NCBI RefSeq assembly: GCF_000304475.1
Contig: NC_018949.1
Coordinates: forward strand, 248,001 to 312,000
Origin: Kazachstania africana CBS 2517
Taxonomy: Eukaryota > Ascomycota > Saccharomycetes > Saccharomycetales > Saccharomycetaceae
Reading direction: 5' to 3'
DNA length: 64,000 nucleotides
The notes under the pieces are model-generated. The model saw only the letters and a list, made by a program, of their open reading frames with translations, made no database searches and had not been told where the DNA came from. Within the stretch, counting starts at the first letter, position 1, and each line of letters starts with the position of its first letter. A program made the translations under genes and the position numbers. This document shows positions 1 through 10,239 of the stretch, piece by piece.

Positions 1-2
1 GA

Positions 3-725
3 AACGCACCTGCCTTCTATGACGTTATTGCTCAAGTGCCTCCTTCGACGAAGTTTACTAGAGAGCCCAAATTGGTCAACCCGTCTACAGGTCAAGATAG
101 AACTCGATTTAGAGAGTTAACAGATAAAGTCAATTGGAGAGGGCTGTATAAGACACGATATGCAGCTTCTGATAGGCATGCCTCGGTGAGTCGACTTTAT
201 AAGGCATCAAGATTGAAGTACTTGGAAGATGATTTACGTCAATTGTTCTATGATCAGCACCCATGGGAACTTTCTAGACCAAAAATTGTAATTGAGAACA
301 ATATAGATAATAGTTCATTGGATTGGAGCAATATACAGCAACTGGGGAAACCCGTAGATGGCGAAAGTGTTGTACAGAGAACACTATTTTTAATGAAAAA
401 TAAGAAGCACGACAACTTGGCAGACTGCTATGATCAAGCCAGGTTTGAATTTTACCAAGTTAGAATGCAACGTGATTCGGAGGAGCAAATTGCCACAGAG
501 GAGGCTGCGATGTTTGGATCAATATTCGGGCCTACCGCTCTTGAATATGGTATCCAGAGGGAACAGGATGTAATTGCTAAATGGAAGCAAAGGGCCATAC
601 GGGAAACTGAATTACTGGATGCCAAACGTGCGAATCCATCGGATTCCTGGGCTCAAGAAGAGAGTAGTGACAAGGACCTGGATCAACAGGAAGAGGACGA
701 AGAAATCGAGGAACTGCAACTCTAA
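3..725 (+). CDS. RSM25: Mitochondrial small-subunit ribosomal protein Rsm25 (mS23), 5'-truncated by window edge
   Basis: Component of the small subunit of the mitochondrial ribosome. The frame is open from the first bases of the window, and the codons before position 36 encode residues resembling the Rsm25 N-terminal segment (PAFYDVIAQVPPSTKFTRE), so the true ATG lies upstream, roughly 25-30 codons before the edge. The family blocks PPSTKFTREP, FYDQHPWELSRPKI, DGESVVQRT and EEAAMFGSIFG are all present. The protein ends in a Glu/Asp-rich tail, as in S. cerevisiae. It lies head-to-tail with LYS12, the same neighbour as in S. cerevisiae (YIL093C/YIL094C). Identification is firm; only the start is missing. 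Confidence 0.95.
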   Translation, partial: NAPAFYDVIAQVPPSTKFTREPKLVNPSTGQDRTRFRELTDKVNWRGLYKTRYAASDRHASVSRLYKASRLKYLEDDLRQLFYDQHPWELSRPKIVIENNIDNSSLDWSNIQQLGKPVDGESVVQRTLFLMKNKKHDNLADCYDQARFEFYQVRMQRDSEEQIATEEAAMFGSIFGPTALEYGIQREQDVIAKWKQRAIRETELLDAKRANPSDSWAQEESSDKDLDQQEEDEEIEELQL

Positions 726-2318
<1,593 letters not shown>

Positions 2319-2423
2319 ATAAATGTGTAATTTCGTTGTCTTTTTTTAAAATTCTATCACTTATATAGATATAGTTAATGCTGCCAAAAAAAAAATACTT
2401 GTAATAATTACAACTCAGTTATC

Positions 2424-4766
2424 TCAACCAACAGTACTCGGAAACCTCCTTCTAATATCTTTTTCTATGTCGTCAACACTAAGATCAACCAACATGTCAG
2501 TGGCATTGCTCGAAACTCTGCTGGATGCAACTGGTCTAGATGATAAAAAGGCAGGTTTTGCAGGTGGTGTTGGTTTAAGAGAATCTCTTTTATACGGGAC
2601 AGGTGGTTTTTTCCGTTTCCCTGACAAGGATGCCAAAGCAGCAGTTGACTGATTAAATTGAGCAACCCTGGACTTCGTTGGGGAGATCTCATCTTTATTT
2701 TTATTGTAATCAGTATATTTACCGTAGCCTGATGCCGTCCTCACGGTAGCAGTAGTATTTTCCTCTGCATTTTTCAATAAATCTTGGACACGCTTTTGAA
2801 TAGAATTTTTCATTTCTCTATTGACCGACATTCTCACTGGAGACTGTGATCTATAATATTCCCTGGAACTTGTATTTACAGTTCTACGTTCGTGCTCTTC
2901 AACGTCTTTCAAAGTGTTGGAAGACACACTATTATACCTTGGCATCTCAAATTCATCGGAATCATCCTGCTCTAATATTGCTGAATGCATATGTAAATTT
3001 ACTGACGACAACCGTTTCCCATTATCATAAGAAGCTGATCTCGTGTTGTTATTATTACCTGTGAATCCACTTCTTATTGAATTCATGGCTGATCTGATAC
3101 TATCTCCCGTATTCTGTCTTGATTTGATGGATTCGCCAGTCAACACATTTTTCAATTTGACACTCAATTTTCTTACAAGACTACTTCCCGTTGTGTTTTC
3201 CTGAACACCACTATATTGCGAGCTTATCGACCTATTGGATCTATTAGAACTTGTCCTGCGAAGGAAAGTAGACTGGCCAGTATAAGTTTGTGTCTCTTCA
3301 TCTACGTAGTTCGTTGGACGTTTGCTAACATCATAATTATCATTTATACTTTTCCAGCTTTTTTGTGGACTTGATGATAAGTTAGCTCTTGGTAAGTTAT
3401 AAAGGCTTGAAGAAGTCGGTACTGTAACTGGTTGATAAGATAGATCGGTATTTTTTGAAGCATGCAGTAATTTGGTGAAATGATCTGGAGCCGATGTGTC
3501 TATGACATTCTTATTTGATGTACCGGTAGAGCCCAATGATTTAGAAGATTTTTTCAGTAACTCATGAGGGGAAATTTTATCTTGGACATGTGAAATCGCT
3601 ACAGGATGGTCATTAGTTGGAAGGGGCAATGTTTGTGTATGCAATAAATGTGGTGAGTGCTGATTTGTAGGTGGGATTGTAGTTTGGTTGAATTTTAATG
3701 CTGCTGTTGGTAGAGTGTCATTAAGACTTGCTAGATTCATTTGTGTACTAGGTTGTGATAAGGTAGTAGGCATATAAACATTTTGCACAGGTTGTTCTAT
3801 TGTTCTTTTGTTGTTTTCCATCGCCCTTAACAGATAAAAGTTTCTGATAGGGCATGGAATACCCTGTAACCTTGACACTTCTTCTAATACTTGACATACA
3901 TTGGGTCTATCGCTTGGATTTTTCGATAGCATGACTCTGATTAAATTTTTAAGTCTATCACTATACATTGGGTAAGAAGGATATTGAAACCTGGCTTGTA
4001 AAATAGCAGCTTCTCCTCCATTTTTTTCGAAAGGTGTTGTGTAATAACAAAGTTTGTAAAGAAAGACTCCCAAAGCCCATATATCTGATTTTTCATTGAT
4101 TGGGAGACCTTTTGAAAGGTCTAACATTTCCGGGGACCTGTACTGAGCAGTTGTATTCTTCATAATATCGTGGTAAACAAAATTAAATTCTTGTTGATTC
4201 TTTGGTGGTCTAACTATTCCACAAACTGATCCAAAATCACAAACTTTATATTCATTATTTTGCGAGATTAAGACATTTTCAATCTTAATATCACGATGCA
4301 AAAGCGCAGGCTGTAATCTATGCATTGCAGCGATACCTTGACTTGTATGGCTCATAATAGTAAGGATTTCCGCCTCAGTCAATCTATGTTGCAACCTTGA
4401 ATTCATGAAATCAATTAAGCCACCTCTTTCACAGAATTCCATCAACACGAATACTTCATATGCACCATTATATATAGCAGATTTTGAAGCATGTGAATCA
4501 ATGTATGAAACAACATGACGGTTGTTTTTCAACAATTTCATAGCATCCACCTCAGCTCTTAATGTATTCAAACTTGGCTTATCGGGAACGATGACTCGTT
4601 TAAGACATGCAATATTAGAGTTTATGTAAGGATCCGATGGGGATATTTCTACTTTATAAACTTGTGCGTAACCACCGCTAGTTAGATATTTTATCACTTT
4701 CGCATGATGAGAACCTACTGTGAGTATCTGTCCTGATGGAAAGGTCTCTATTTGTGGATGGTTCAT
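2424..4766 (-). CDS. PRK1: Actin-regulating Ser/Thr kinase of the Ark1/Prk1 family
   Basis: Kinase that phosphorylates endocytic coat proteins (Pan1, Sla1, End3-type LxxQxTG targets) and so switches off cortical actin patches. The 780-residue protein has an N-terminal kinase domain (about 20-310): glycine-rich loop SGGYAQVY, ATP-binding Lys56 in ACLKR, catalytic HRDIKIEN (157-164), DFG (177-179) and an APE-equivalent YRSPEM. The rest is a long low-complexity Ser/Asn-rich tail. Near the C-terminus are proline motifs (KKPPVPYKR, PTPPAKPAF) of the kind bound by the Abp1 SH3 domain. Position next to LYS12 makes it the PRK1 (YIL095W) counterpart rather than ARK1. It converges on LYS12 with about 105 bp between the stops. 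Confidence 0.92.
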   Translation of the reverse strand: MNHPQIETFPSGQILTVGSHHAKVIKYLTSGGYAQVYKVEISPSDPYINSNIACLKRVIVPDKPSLNTLRAEVDAMKLLKNNRHVVSYIDSHASKSAIYNGAYEVFVLMEFCERGGLIDFMNSRLQHRLTEAEILTIMSHTSQGIAAMHRLQPALLHRDIKIENVLISQNNEYKVCDFGSVCGIVRPPKNQQEFNFVYHDIMKNTTAQYRSPEMLDLSKGLPINEKSDIWALGVFLYKLCYYTTPFEKNGGEAAILQARFQYPSYPMYSDRLKNLIRVMLSKNPSDRPNVCQVLEEVSRLQGIPCPIRNFYLLRAMENNKRTIEQPVQNVYMPTTLSQPSTQMNLASLNDTLPTAALKFNQTTIPPTNQHSPHLLHTQTLPLPTNDHPVAISHVQDKISPHELLKKSSKSLGSTGTSNKNVIDTSAPDHFTKLLHASKNTDLSYQPVTVPTSSSLYNLPRANLSSSPQKSWKSINDNYDVSKRPTNYVDEETQTYTGQSTFLRRTSSNRSNRSISSQYSGVQENTTGSSLVRKLSVKLKNVLTGESIKSRQNTGDSIRSAMNSIRSGFTGNNNNTRSASYDNGKRLSSVNLHMHSAILEQDDSDEFEMPRYNSVSSNTLKDVEEHERRTVNTSSREYYRSQSPVRMSVNREMKNSIQKRVQDLLKNAEENTTATVRTASGYGKYTDYNKNKDEISPTKSRVAQFNQSTAALASLSGKRKKPPVPYKRDSLKPTPPAKPAFLSSRPVASSRVSSNATDMLVDLSVDDIEKDIRRRFPSTVG

Positions 4767-5376
4767 AGTTTTGTCACAATGTAAATAGGAGTAGTAAGCG
4801 GCCTGTTCTAAATAGAGGCTCTAATCCTGTGCCAGAAAGAATGTGGAAGAATTCTAACCGTCAATTGTACGACTCCCGCAAGCGATGTAAGCAATCCTGT
4901 TGCTTGAGTTGAATCTTGCTTGGTCTTTAAGCTGTTCCTGAAAATCAATATGCCAAGCCTTCCAAATCTCAAATTTTCGGTCACCGCTTATTTAATATAC
5001 ATGTAACAAGGGCATGTATGTAAAGCAATCACCAGAGAGCACTCTCTAGAGGTTCATTTAAGAACGGCTTCTTTGCAATTAAACCGTTGCTGCTTGCAGA
5101 GATAAATTTTATGTGTAAATTTGTTTTGATCAAGTGAAGAAGAAGGCCAATTTTAGGTGTCTTGTTGGCTAATACGCAGTCTCACAGTAGAGGTATGTTG
5201 CCATTAATTGGCTTAGGTTCACAAACTATCAGCAACAAGACCAGCGCAATACATGGTCTTGACTCTTGCAAGTTGTTTGGACCTTCATCTAGTGAAGTAG
5301 AAAACGCGTACTTTTTTTCAATTTGTAGAAAACTGTTACCTAACTCTCAGATTATGGATCAACATTTGTACCGAAA
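4767..5376. other. Divergent intergenic region PRK1-NKP2
   Basis: About 610 bp between two divergent genes; it should hold both promoters. A plus-strand frame at 5162-5437 starts at TTG, resembles nothing known and runs into NKP2, so I do not count it as a gene. AT-rich stretches around 4990 could act as TATA elements. I see no other structure. Confidence 0.5.
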
Positions 5377-5859
5377 ATGTCCTCAGAGAAGCTTATCAGT
5401 GACTATTTCTCCAGTTTTCTGGTTTCCAAATGTTTGAGTTTCCAAGAGTTCCAAAAGCTTCTCGAGGAGAAAAGTGAACTCCAAGCAAATGAAGATGACC
5501 TACAAAAATGGTATTCTATCTATCAGAAGAGGGATCAAGAAACTTTGAAAGAGCTAGAAGCCAATATTTCCCTGTTAATGAAGAAAATACGAGTAGCAGA
5601 GTTACAGGACTTGAAAAATCAGCAATTGAGTGAATCTTATTCGTTAGAAGAAATCAATGATAGCTTATACAGAGTAAGTGAACTTCTAGAGACTCGGATT
5701 AATGTTCTAAACACGAACATTGATTCCCAGGCTGATAAGCTAACGGAGTTGAACGAGATTCTTAAGGATGTCAATGCAAGAAATACACATGCGGCCAGTA
5801 TAAGAGCTACTATTCAGAGACTGAATGGTTTCAAGAAACAACTAAAAGATGTAGACTAG
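5377..5859 (+). CDS. NKP2: Non-essential kinetochore protein Nkp2
   Basis: Nkp2 belongs to the inner-kinetochore Ctf19 complex (CCAN) and pairs with Nkp1. The 160-residue product is almost entirely helical, with heptad-like charged repeats. It aligns with S. cerevisiae Nkp2 (153 residues): N-terminal MSSEKLISDYFSSFL matches MNSEQLLHNYVSDSLL, then SFQEF..L, DLQKWYSIYQKRD and SLEEINDSLYRVSELLETR. Identity is low but spread along the whole length. In S. cerevisiae NKP2 is YLR315W on chromosome XII, so its place between PRK1 and BMT5 is a local gene-order difference. An alternative is another short coiled-coil protein, but the N-terminal match argues for Nkp2. Confidence 0.75.
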   Translation: MSSEKLISDYFSSFLVSKCLSFQEFQKLLEEKSELQANEDDLQKWYSIYQKRDQETLKELEANISLLMKKIRVAELQDLKNQQLSESYSLEEINDSLYRVSELLETRINVLNTNIDSQADKLTELNEILKDVNARNTHAASIRATIQRLNGFKKQLKDVD

Positions 5860-6171
5860 AACACTGCATTCAAAACTGCATCTGGAAAAACTGCAAGGAG
5901 GTAAGCTTTTTGTCAATCTTGGAGGGGGGAAAACCTAGCTAACTTCTTCATTTGAATGCATTCACACAGATCGTTCAATGCCTCTAGTCTACTTGGTTCA
6001 AGGCATTTCCATCCCGGGTCTCGACGTCTGTATATTCTGTTTTCCAGTATTTCACATAGTAGTTTTTCAATATGGAAAATTTTAAAAAGTTTGCGATGAG
6101 ATGAGATATACATATACACTGTTTAGAAAATATATATGTTGAACAAGTAGTTGTACTACGCTGGATTTGAA
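5860..6171. other. Intergenic NKP2-BMT5
   Basis: About 310 bp that hold the NKP2 3' end and the BMT5 promoter, including adjacent RRPE-like and PAC motifs. Short minus-strand frames at 5913-6178 are not supported by similarity. Confidence 0.55.
6075..6102 (+). promoter_or_regulatory. RRPE-like and PAC motifs before BMT5
   Basis: GAAAATTTT (6075-6083, RRPE-like) is followed by GCGATGAGAT (6093-6102, a full PAC match) 70-100 bp before the BMT5 ATG. This pair marks the ribosome-biogenesis regulon, bound by Stb3 and by Dot6/Tod6 in S. cerevisiae. It suits a 25S rRNA methyltransferase. Confidence 0.75.
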
Positions 6172-7125
6172 ATGGCAAGAAAATTGAAGGGCAAAGCTAC
6201 GGCGACAGGTCTGAAAGCTGCATTGTTGAGACATAAGTTAGAGGCCAAGTCTTTGAGGAAAAAGATCCAAAAAGAACAAGTTAAACCTCAAAAGAAGCCA
6301 AAACATCAACAAAATCACAATCAAAACATCAAATTTATACCTTTCAACAAGGAAGAGACCTTATTGTTAGTAGGCGAAGGGGATTTCTCGTTTGCTAAGT
6401 CGATTGTTGAGGAAGAATATATCAAACCAGAGAATCTTGTTGTGACAAGTTATGATGCATCTACAACTGAATTGAAATTGAAGTATCCCAATTCATTTGA
6501 GTCCAACTATAACTATTTGATTGAACAAGGTGTTAAGATATTCTTCAAAATAGATGCGACGAAATTGGTTCGTACTTTCAAGATTTCAAAACATACACCA
6601 TGGTTGAAAATTATGGGAAATTCATGGAAATTCAAATATTTGGATAATATCATGTTCAATTTCCCACATACTGGGAAAGGTATTAAGGATCAAGATCGTA
6701 ATATCAAAGATCATCAAGAATTAGTATTTGGATTTTTTGACAGTGCAAAACAGTTCTTCAAATTAATCAACGGTAAGACAAAATCGAGTAAATCGAATCA
6801 TACGCAAGGTTATTCAATGGAGGAGAACGATAAATCCAATCATATAAGTGAAGAAGGTTACGGTAACATTATTTTATCTTTATTTGATGGTGAACCATAC
6901 GACTCATGGCAAGTGAAAATTCTGGCAAAGCAAAATCAACTTCAAGTAGAAAGGTCGAATAAATTTCAATGGGCAAATTATCCATCATACCATCATAAGA
7001 GAACAAATAATGAACAAGATACTACAAAGCCTGCAAGAGATAGAGACGCTCGAGTATATATTTTCAAGAATTTTGAAAAGAAGAAGCATCAGGTAAGTAA
7101 GAAGAATGAAAGTGATTCAGAATGA
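6172..7125 (+). CDS. BMT5: 25S rRNA uridine-N3 methyltransferase
   Basis: Bmt5 methylates N3 of a single uridine (U2634 in S. cerevisiae) in 25S rRNA in the nucleolus. The 317-residue protein opens with a Lys-rich nucleolar-type tail (MARKLKGKAT). The Rossmann-like methyltransferase domain (DUF2431) follows: SAM motif VGEGDFSFA (residues 67-75), then FNFPHTGKG (162-170), the family's catalytic-region signature, with NQELV-type helix and the C-terminal block LSLFDGEPYDSWQ. An in-frame TTG at 6151 precedes the ATG at 6172, but the family start (MARKLKGK) fixes 6172. S. cerevisiae YIL096C is 336 residues. It converges on FYV10 with about 30 bp between the stops. Confidence 0.95.
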   Translation: MARKLKGKATATGLKAALLRHKLEAKSLRKKIQKEQVKPQKKPKHQQNHNQNIKFIPFNKEETLLLVGEGDFSFAKSIVEEEYIKPENLVVTSYDASTTELKLKYPNSFESNYNYLIEQGVKIFFKIDATKLVRTFKISKHTPWLKIMGNSWKFKYLDNIMFNFPHTGKGIKDQDRNIKDHQELVFGFFDSAKQFFKLINGKTKSSKSNHTQGYSMEENDKSNHISEEGYGNIILSLFDGEPYDSWQVKILAKQNQLQVERSNKFQWANYPSYHHKRTNNEQDTTKPARDRDARVYIFKNFEKKKHQVSKKNESDSE

Positions 7126-7157
7126 TGATAAATATATATATGTGTGTGTATGAATAT

Positions 7158-8555
7158 TTAGGTAGGGTACATTGTAACAAAATCAGATTCTTTGAATACC
7201 GTTTTTGATATGGGATCAAATATCTCATTATCTTTCAAATTTGCAATTTTTTCAACGATTAGTAAATGTGACATCTCCTTTAATTTATTTGAATCGTAAA
7301 CGTTACCATTTGGTAACATTACAGGATTTTCGAATAATTTTGATTCAGTGTGATGCGCGAATGGTAAATTTTCTGCAATGGGAGCAAATGAATCGTTACA
7401 AACAGGACATGAATTTTTTAAGTAATTTTTATTATGTTTTTGTAGGATGTTATATTCTGATGGTATTGAATTATCAGATTGTAAACATGCTTTTGTCTTT
7501 AATGTTGGTATTCCTAGGGAGATATAAATCAGTAAAGGATCATTTTTGGAGATACCATACAATGAGTAATATTCATCTAGGAAAGTATCCTTTAATATTG
7601 TCCATCTATGATCATCTAATAGTTCTCTATATCGATCTAAATTTTCTGAATTACTTAATGATTTCATTTTATTGATGTCTGTATTCATTGATAAATCTAA
7701 CCGCTTATGAAAGAAATATTCGTAAGCTTTTTCCCTTGTATCAATATTATCATGATTTGTTATAATTGTGTTTGGAGTATCATTGGAACAGTTTTCCATG
7801 AAGACCAATAAACCACAAGCAATCTTCAAGTCATCAAAATTTGTATTCATGAATGGTAAAAGATTCCGTTGTAAAGATCTGATTGCATTTTTATGATCAT
7901 TCAATTTTAACAATTCCAAATATTCTTGAAATCTTGCCTTAAATTCTAGTATTGATTTACGTTTATTTAGATAATTGTTATTTTCATCAATCCAAGCGAT
8001 TAAAGGTTGTAAATCATGACTATTCACCAAGGCATTTGAGATATAATTTGCTTTCTCCAAGATGTCAAAATCCAATAGATTCTGTAAATTTTGTTCGGTG
8101 AGAAATCTTTTACCAGATTTTTCGATGATGGGGAATCTAGTTAAATATTCACCGATAAGTAAATTGGAGTACTTTTGATACCAGTCTATTAATTTATTAG
8201 TATCATGGTTATCTTTAAAAGTCTGTAAATCCTGAAAGAAATTGATTCTTAATTTGATTCTATTCAATAATTCAGATTCTCTTGTAATTTTGTCATTTAA
8301 CTTGGCTTCGAATAGATCGATGCTCTTTATGATACTGTTCAATTTAGTAATGGCTATCTTATCATGAGAGATTGCATTTTTGGAGAGTAACGAATTCAAT
8401 TCATGAAATTTCTTATTCAATAGTGACGATTCCCTTTCGATGAGTTCATTGAGTAATTTGAAATTTCTAGTCAATAATTCGTATGGGATGTGGAAAGATT
8501 GTTCATTCAATTGTAAGTGGAAGTCTGTATCTGGTTCGTTAATCAACGTAGCCAT
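7158..8555 (-). CDS. FYV10: Gid9/Fyv10 subunit of the GID/CTLH ubiquitin ligase
   Basis: One of the two RING-like subunits (with Gid2) of the GID E3 ligase, which marks gluconeogenic enzymes such as fructose-1,6-bisphosphatase for degradation when glucose returns. The 465-residue protein has a helical N-terminal half, a CTLH-type helical region (about residues 150-230) and a C-terminal degenerate RING: a CPVC pair near residue 385, then PFAHHTESKLFENPVMLPNGNVYDSNKL, which matches the Fyv10 end. S. cerevisiae Fyv10 (YIL097W) is 516 residues, so the protein is slightly shorter. Neighbour order with BMT5 is as in S. cerevisiae. Confidence 0.92.
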   Translation of the reverse strand: MATLINEPDTDFHLQLNEQSFHIPYELLTRNFKLLNELIERESSLLNKKFHELNSLLSKNAISHDKIAITKLNSIIKSIDLFEAKLNDKITRESELLNRIKLRINFFQDLQTFKDNHDTNKLIDWYQKYSNLLIGEYLTRFPIIEKSGKRFLTEQNLQNLLDFDILEKANYISNALVNSHDLQPLIAWIDENNNYLNKRKSILEFKARFQEYLELLKLNDHKNAIRSLQRNLLPFMNTNFDDLKIACGLLVFMENCSNDTPNTIITNHDNIDTREKAYEYFFHKRLDLSMNTDINKMKSLSNSENLDRYRELLDDHRWTILKDTFLDEYYSLYGISKNDPLLIYISLGIPTLKTKACLQSDNSIPSEYNILQKHNKNYLKNSCPVCNDSFAPIAENLPFAHHTESKLFENPVMLPNGNVYDSNKLKEMSHLLIVEKIANLKDNEIFDPISKTVFKESDFVTMYPT

Positions 8556-8612
8556 GATTTATTTTCCGTTTGGATTGAGCCAAAGGGGATGTTACAGTTG
8601 CAGTTCATTTAA

Positions 8613-8631
8613 TTTTTTTTTTTTTTTTTTT
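8613..8631 (+). repeat. Poly-T tract
   Basis: Run of 19 T on the plus strand in the short spacer between the divergently starting FYV10 and the 3' end of IDH1. On the FYV10-coding strand this is a poly-A stretch just upstream of the start, a common nucleosome-excluding promoter element. Confidence 0.7.
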
Positions 8632-8692
8632 GTAAGCTCGGACTTTTTCATATTACTATAGAAAAAATATATGTAGATATAAATATGTGGTG

Positions 8693-9745
8693 CTATACAG
8701 TTGATTGAAGTTCATTTATTACAGCGTCAGTGAATTCTGTGGTGGATGCGGTGCCACCGATATCTTTTGTGACAGTTGTTCCTTGGGCGATGACGTGTTT
8801 GACGGCGTTAGTGATTCTTTCAGCTGGAGAGGTGAGCCCCAGATGTCTTAGCATCCATGTAGCTGAGAGTATCATTGCGGTGGGATTTGCGACGTTTTGG
8901 CCCTTGATATCGAGACCTACGTGTCTTGAACCTGGTTCGAAGACGGCGTAGTCTCTACCAAAGTTTGCCCCTGGTACTAGACCGGGTCCTCCGATCAATG
9001 CGGCACCGATGTTACCTAGGATGGTACCGTACATAGACGGGGATACGAGGACATCAAATTGGTGTGGTTTGGCGACAGCTTGCATCGAAGCATTATCTAC
9101 GATTATTGACGAGTTTTTAATTTCTGGATATTCGTTATTACCGATATGAGCCACTATATTTTTGAAAAGACCATCGCCCAATTTCATTATATTAGCTTTA
9201 TGTACTGCGGTGACATGATTTCTATTGTGTTTCTTTGCAAAATCGAATGCGAATCTTGCGATTCTTTCAGTTTTTGGTTTAGTTACTATTTTCAGAGATT
9301 CGACGACACCGTCTACAGACTCATGTTCTAGACCGGAGAATTCGCCTTCAGTATTTTCTCTAATGACGACTAGATCTACGTTTGGTATTCTAGTATTGAC
9401 GTTATCGAAAGATTTGAAAATTGCGACGTTAGCGAATATATCTAATTGTTTTCTTAAGGCGACATTCAATGAGCCATCGATGGGGTCACTTGACCAGATA
9501 CCTTTGAGAGCGATTTTATTTCTCTTGATGGAGTCCACAGCGGTTTTGATACCATCTCTATGAGATTCGATGTTTACTATTTCCCAATCAATGGGTAAAT
9601 TTTCAGCTTGAAAGATTGAACGTACGGAATCGGTGACTTCTTTACCTATGCCATTACCTGGAATCAGAGTGATCTGAAATCTTCCGCCGTATTTCTTAGG
9701 GGATATTGTTGAAATTGATCTTCTGAGCAGAGTGTTTCTGAGCAT
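8693..9745 (-). CDS. IDH1: NAD-isocitrate dehydrogenase, regulatory subunit 1
   Basis: Idh1 is the AMP/citrate-binding regulatory subunit of the octameric mitochondrial isocitrate dehydrogenase of the TCA cycle. The 350-residue protein has a mitochondrial presequence (MLRNTLLRRSISTIS) and then near-identity to Idh1: KKYGGRF, VIRENTEGEFSGLEHESV, VTAVHKANIMKLGDG, ASMQAVAKPHQFDVLV, YGTILGNIGAALIGGPGLVPGANFG and GRDYAVFEPGSRHVGLDIKGQNVANPTAMI. Two oddities: the usual PGDG(V/I)GKE reads PGNGIGKE (Asn31), and the loop before SLNVALRKQLD is a few residues shorter than in S. cerevisiae. In S. cerevisiae IDH1 is on chromosome XIV (YNL037C), in the sister of this region. Confidence 0.96.
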   Translation of the reverse strand: MLRNTLLRRSISTISPKKYGGRFQITLIPGNGIGKEVTDSVRSIFQAENLPIDWEIVNIESHRDGIKTAVDSIKRNKIALKGIWSSDPIDGSLNVALRKQLDIFANVAIFKSFDNVNTRIPNVDLVVIRENTEGEFSGLEHESVDGVVESLKIVTKPKTERIARFAFDFAKKHNRNHVTAVHKANIMKLGDGLFKNIVAHIGNNEYPEIKNSSIIVDNASMQAVAKPHQFDVLVSPSMYGTILGNIGAALIGGPGLVPGANFGRDYAVFEPGSRHVGLDIKGQNVANPTAMILSATWMLRHLGLTSPAERITNAVKHVIAQGTTVTKDIGGTASTTEFTDAVINELQSTV

Positions 9746-9800
9746 TAGAACTGATGAGTGGGTTATGTATGATATGTGTATTATAATAGATAGACTCTGT

Positions 9801-9838
9801 ATATAACATATATATATATATATATATATATGTTATAT
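9801..9838. repeat. Perfect 38-bp palindrome, mostly (TA)n
   Basis: Every base pairs with its partner across the centre. The core is an alternating TA run, and each arm carries a non-repetitive cap (ATATAACA / TGTTATAT). It lies between the divergent IDH1 and FMC1-like starts and may supply TATA elements for both. Confidence 0.75.
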
Positions 9839-9954
9839 GGGATGGTTGTAGTAGTAAGTAAGTCATTTGATGCGATTATTCGGGATATGAAAAGAGACCG
9901 AGAAATCGCGAGAGCAAGAAGAAAAAGAAGCACAGCAACAACACGACGAAATAA

Positions 9955-10239
9955 ATGTATAGAAGAGTGATAAGAGAGTTGATCAAATATGATAAGAATG
10001 GCTTGTGGAAGCACAGCGGCAGTGGTGGTGTTAGTGGTGTTACCCTGCGCAACTGTAACGGCAACGGCAGGAAGTCGAGATTTGTGAACGACGAGGTTGC
10101 CGGGTACCTGAGGAGTCGAATGGCCGTTGACGTCGTTCGAGGGAAGTTTGGCAGACCACCGCCATTGGAGCAGACAGAAAGGGTGAGGTTAGCCGCCAGA
10201 CGCGTAGGACTGCGGTGTACTGATGACGAACAACAATAA
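9955..10239 (+). CDS. FMC1: Short FMC1-like LYR protein (ATP synthase assembly)
   Basis: Fmc1 helps the Atp12 chaperone assemble the F1 part of mitochondrial ATP synthase. This 94-residue frame keeps both ends of the family: the LYR-type helix YRRVIRELIKYDK near the N-terminus (S. cerevisiae YRGLIRAILKYER) and the C-terminal signature LEQTERVRLAARRVGL (S. cerevisiae LTQDEKVKRTANVVGL). The middle, which makes the S. cerevisiae protein 155 residues, is mostly missing. It stands on the strand and near the place where FMC1 (YIL098C) follows FYV10 in S. cerevisiae. Base composition is unlike its surroundings: 33 of 60 bases are G or C in 10021-10080. An overlapping minus-strand frame (9876-10406) has no family resemblance. 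The call is moderate because identity is limited to two blocks. Confidence 0.6.
   Translation: MYRRVIRELIKYDKNGLWKHSGSGGVSGVTLRNCNGNGRKSRFVNDEVAGYLRSRMAVDVVRGKFGRPPPLEQTERVRLAARRVGLRCTDDEQQ

Noticed and set aside
5162..5437. 91-codon frame upstream of NKP2
   Set aside because: Begins at TTG, has no recognisable family and overlaps the start of NKP2 in another frame.
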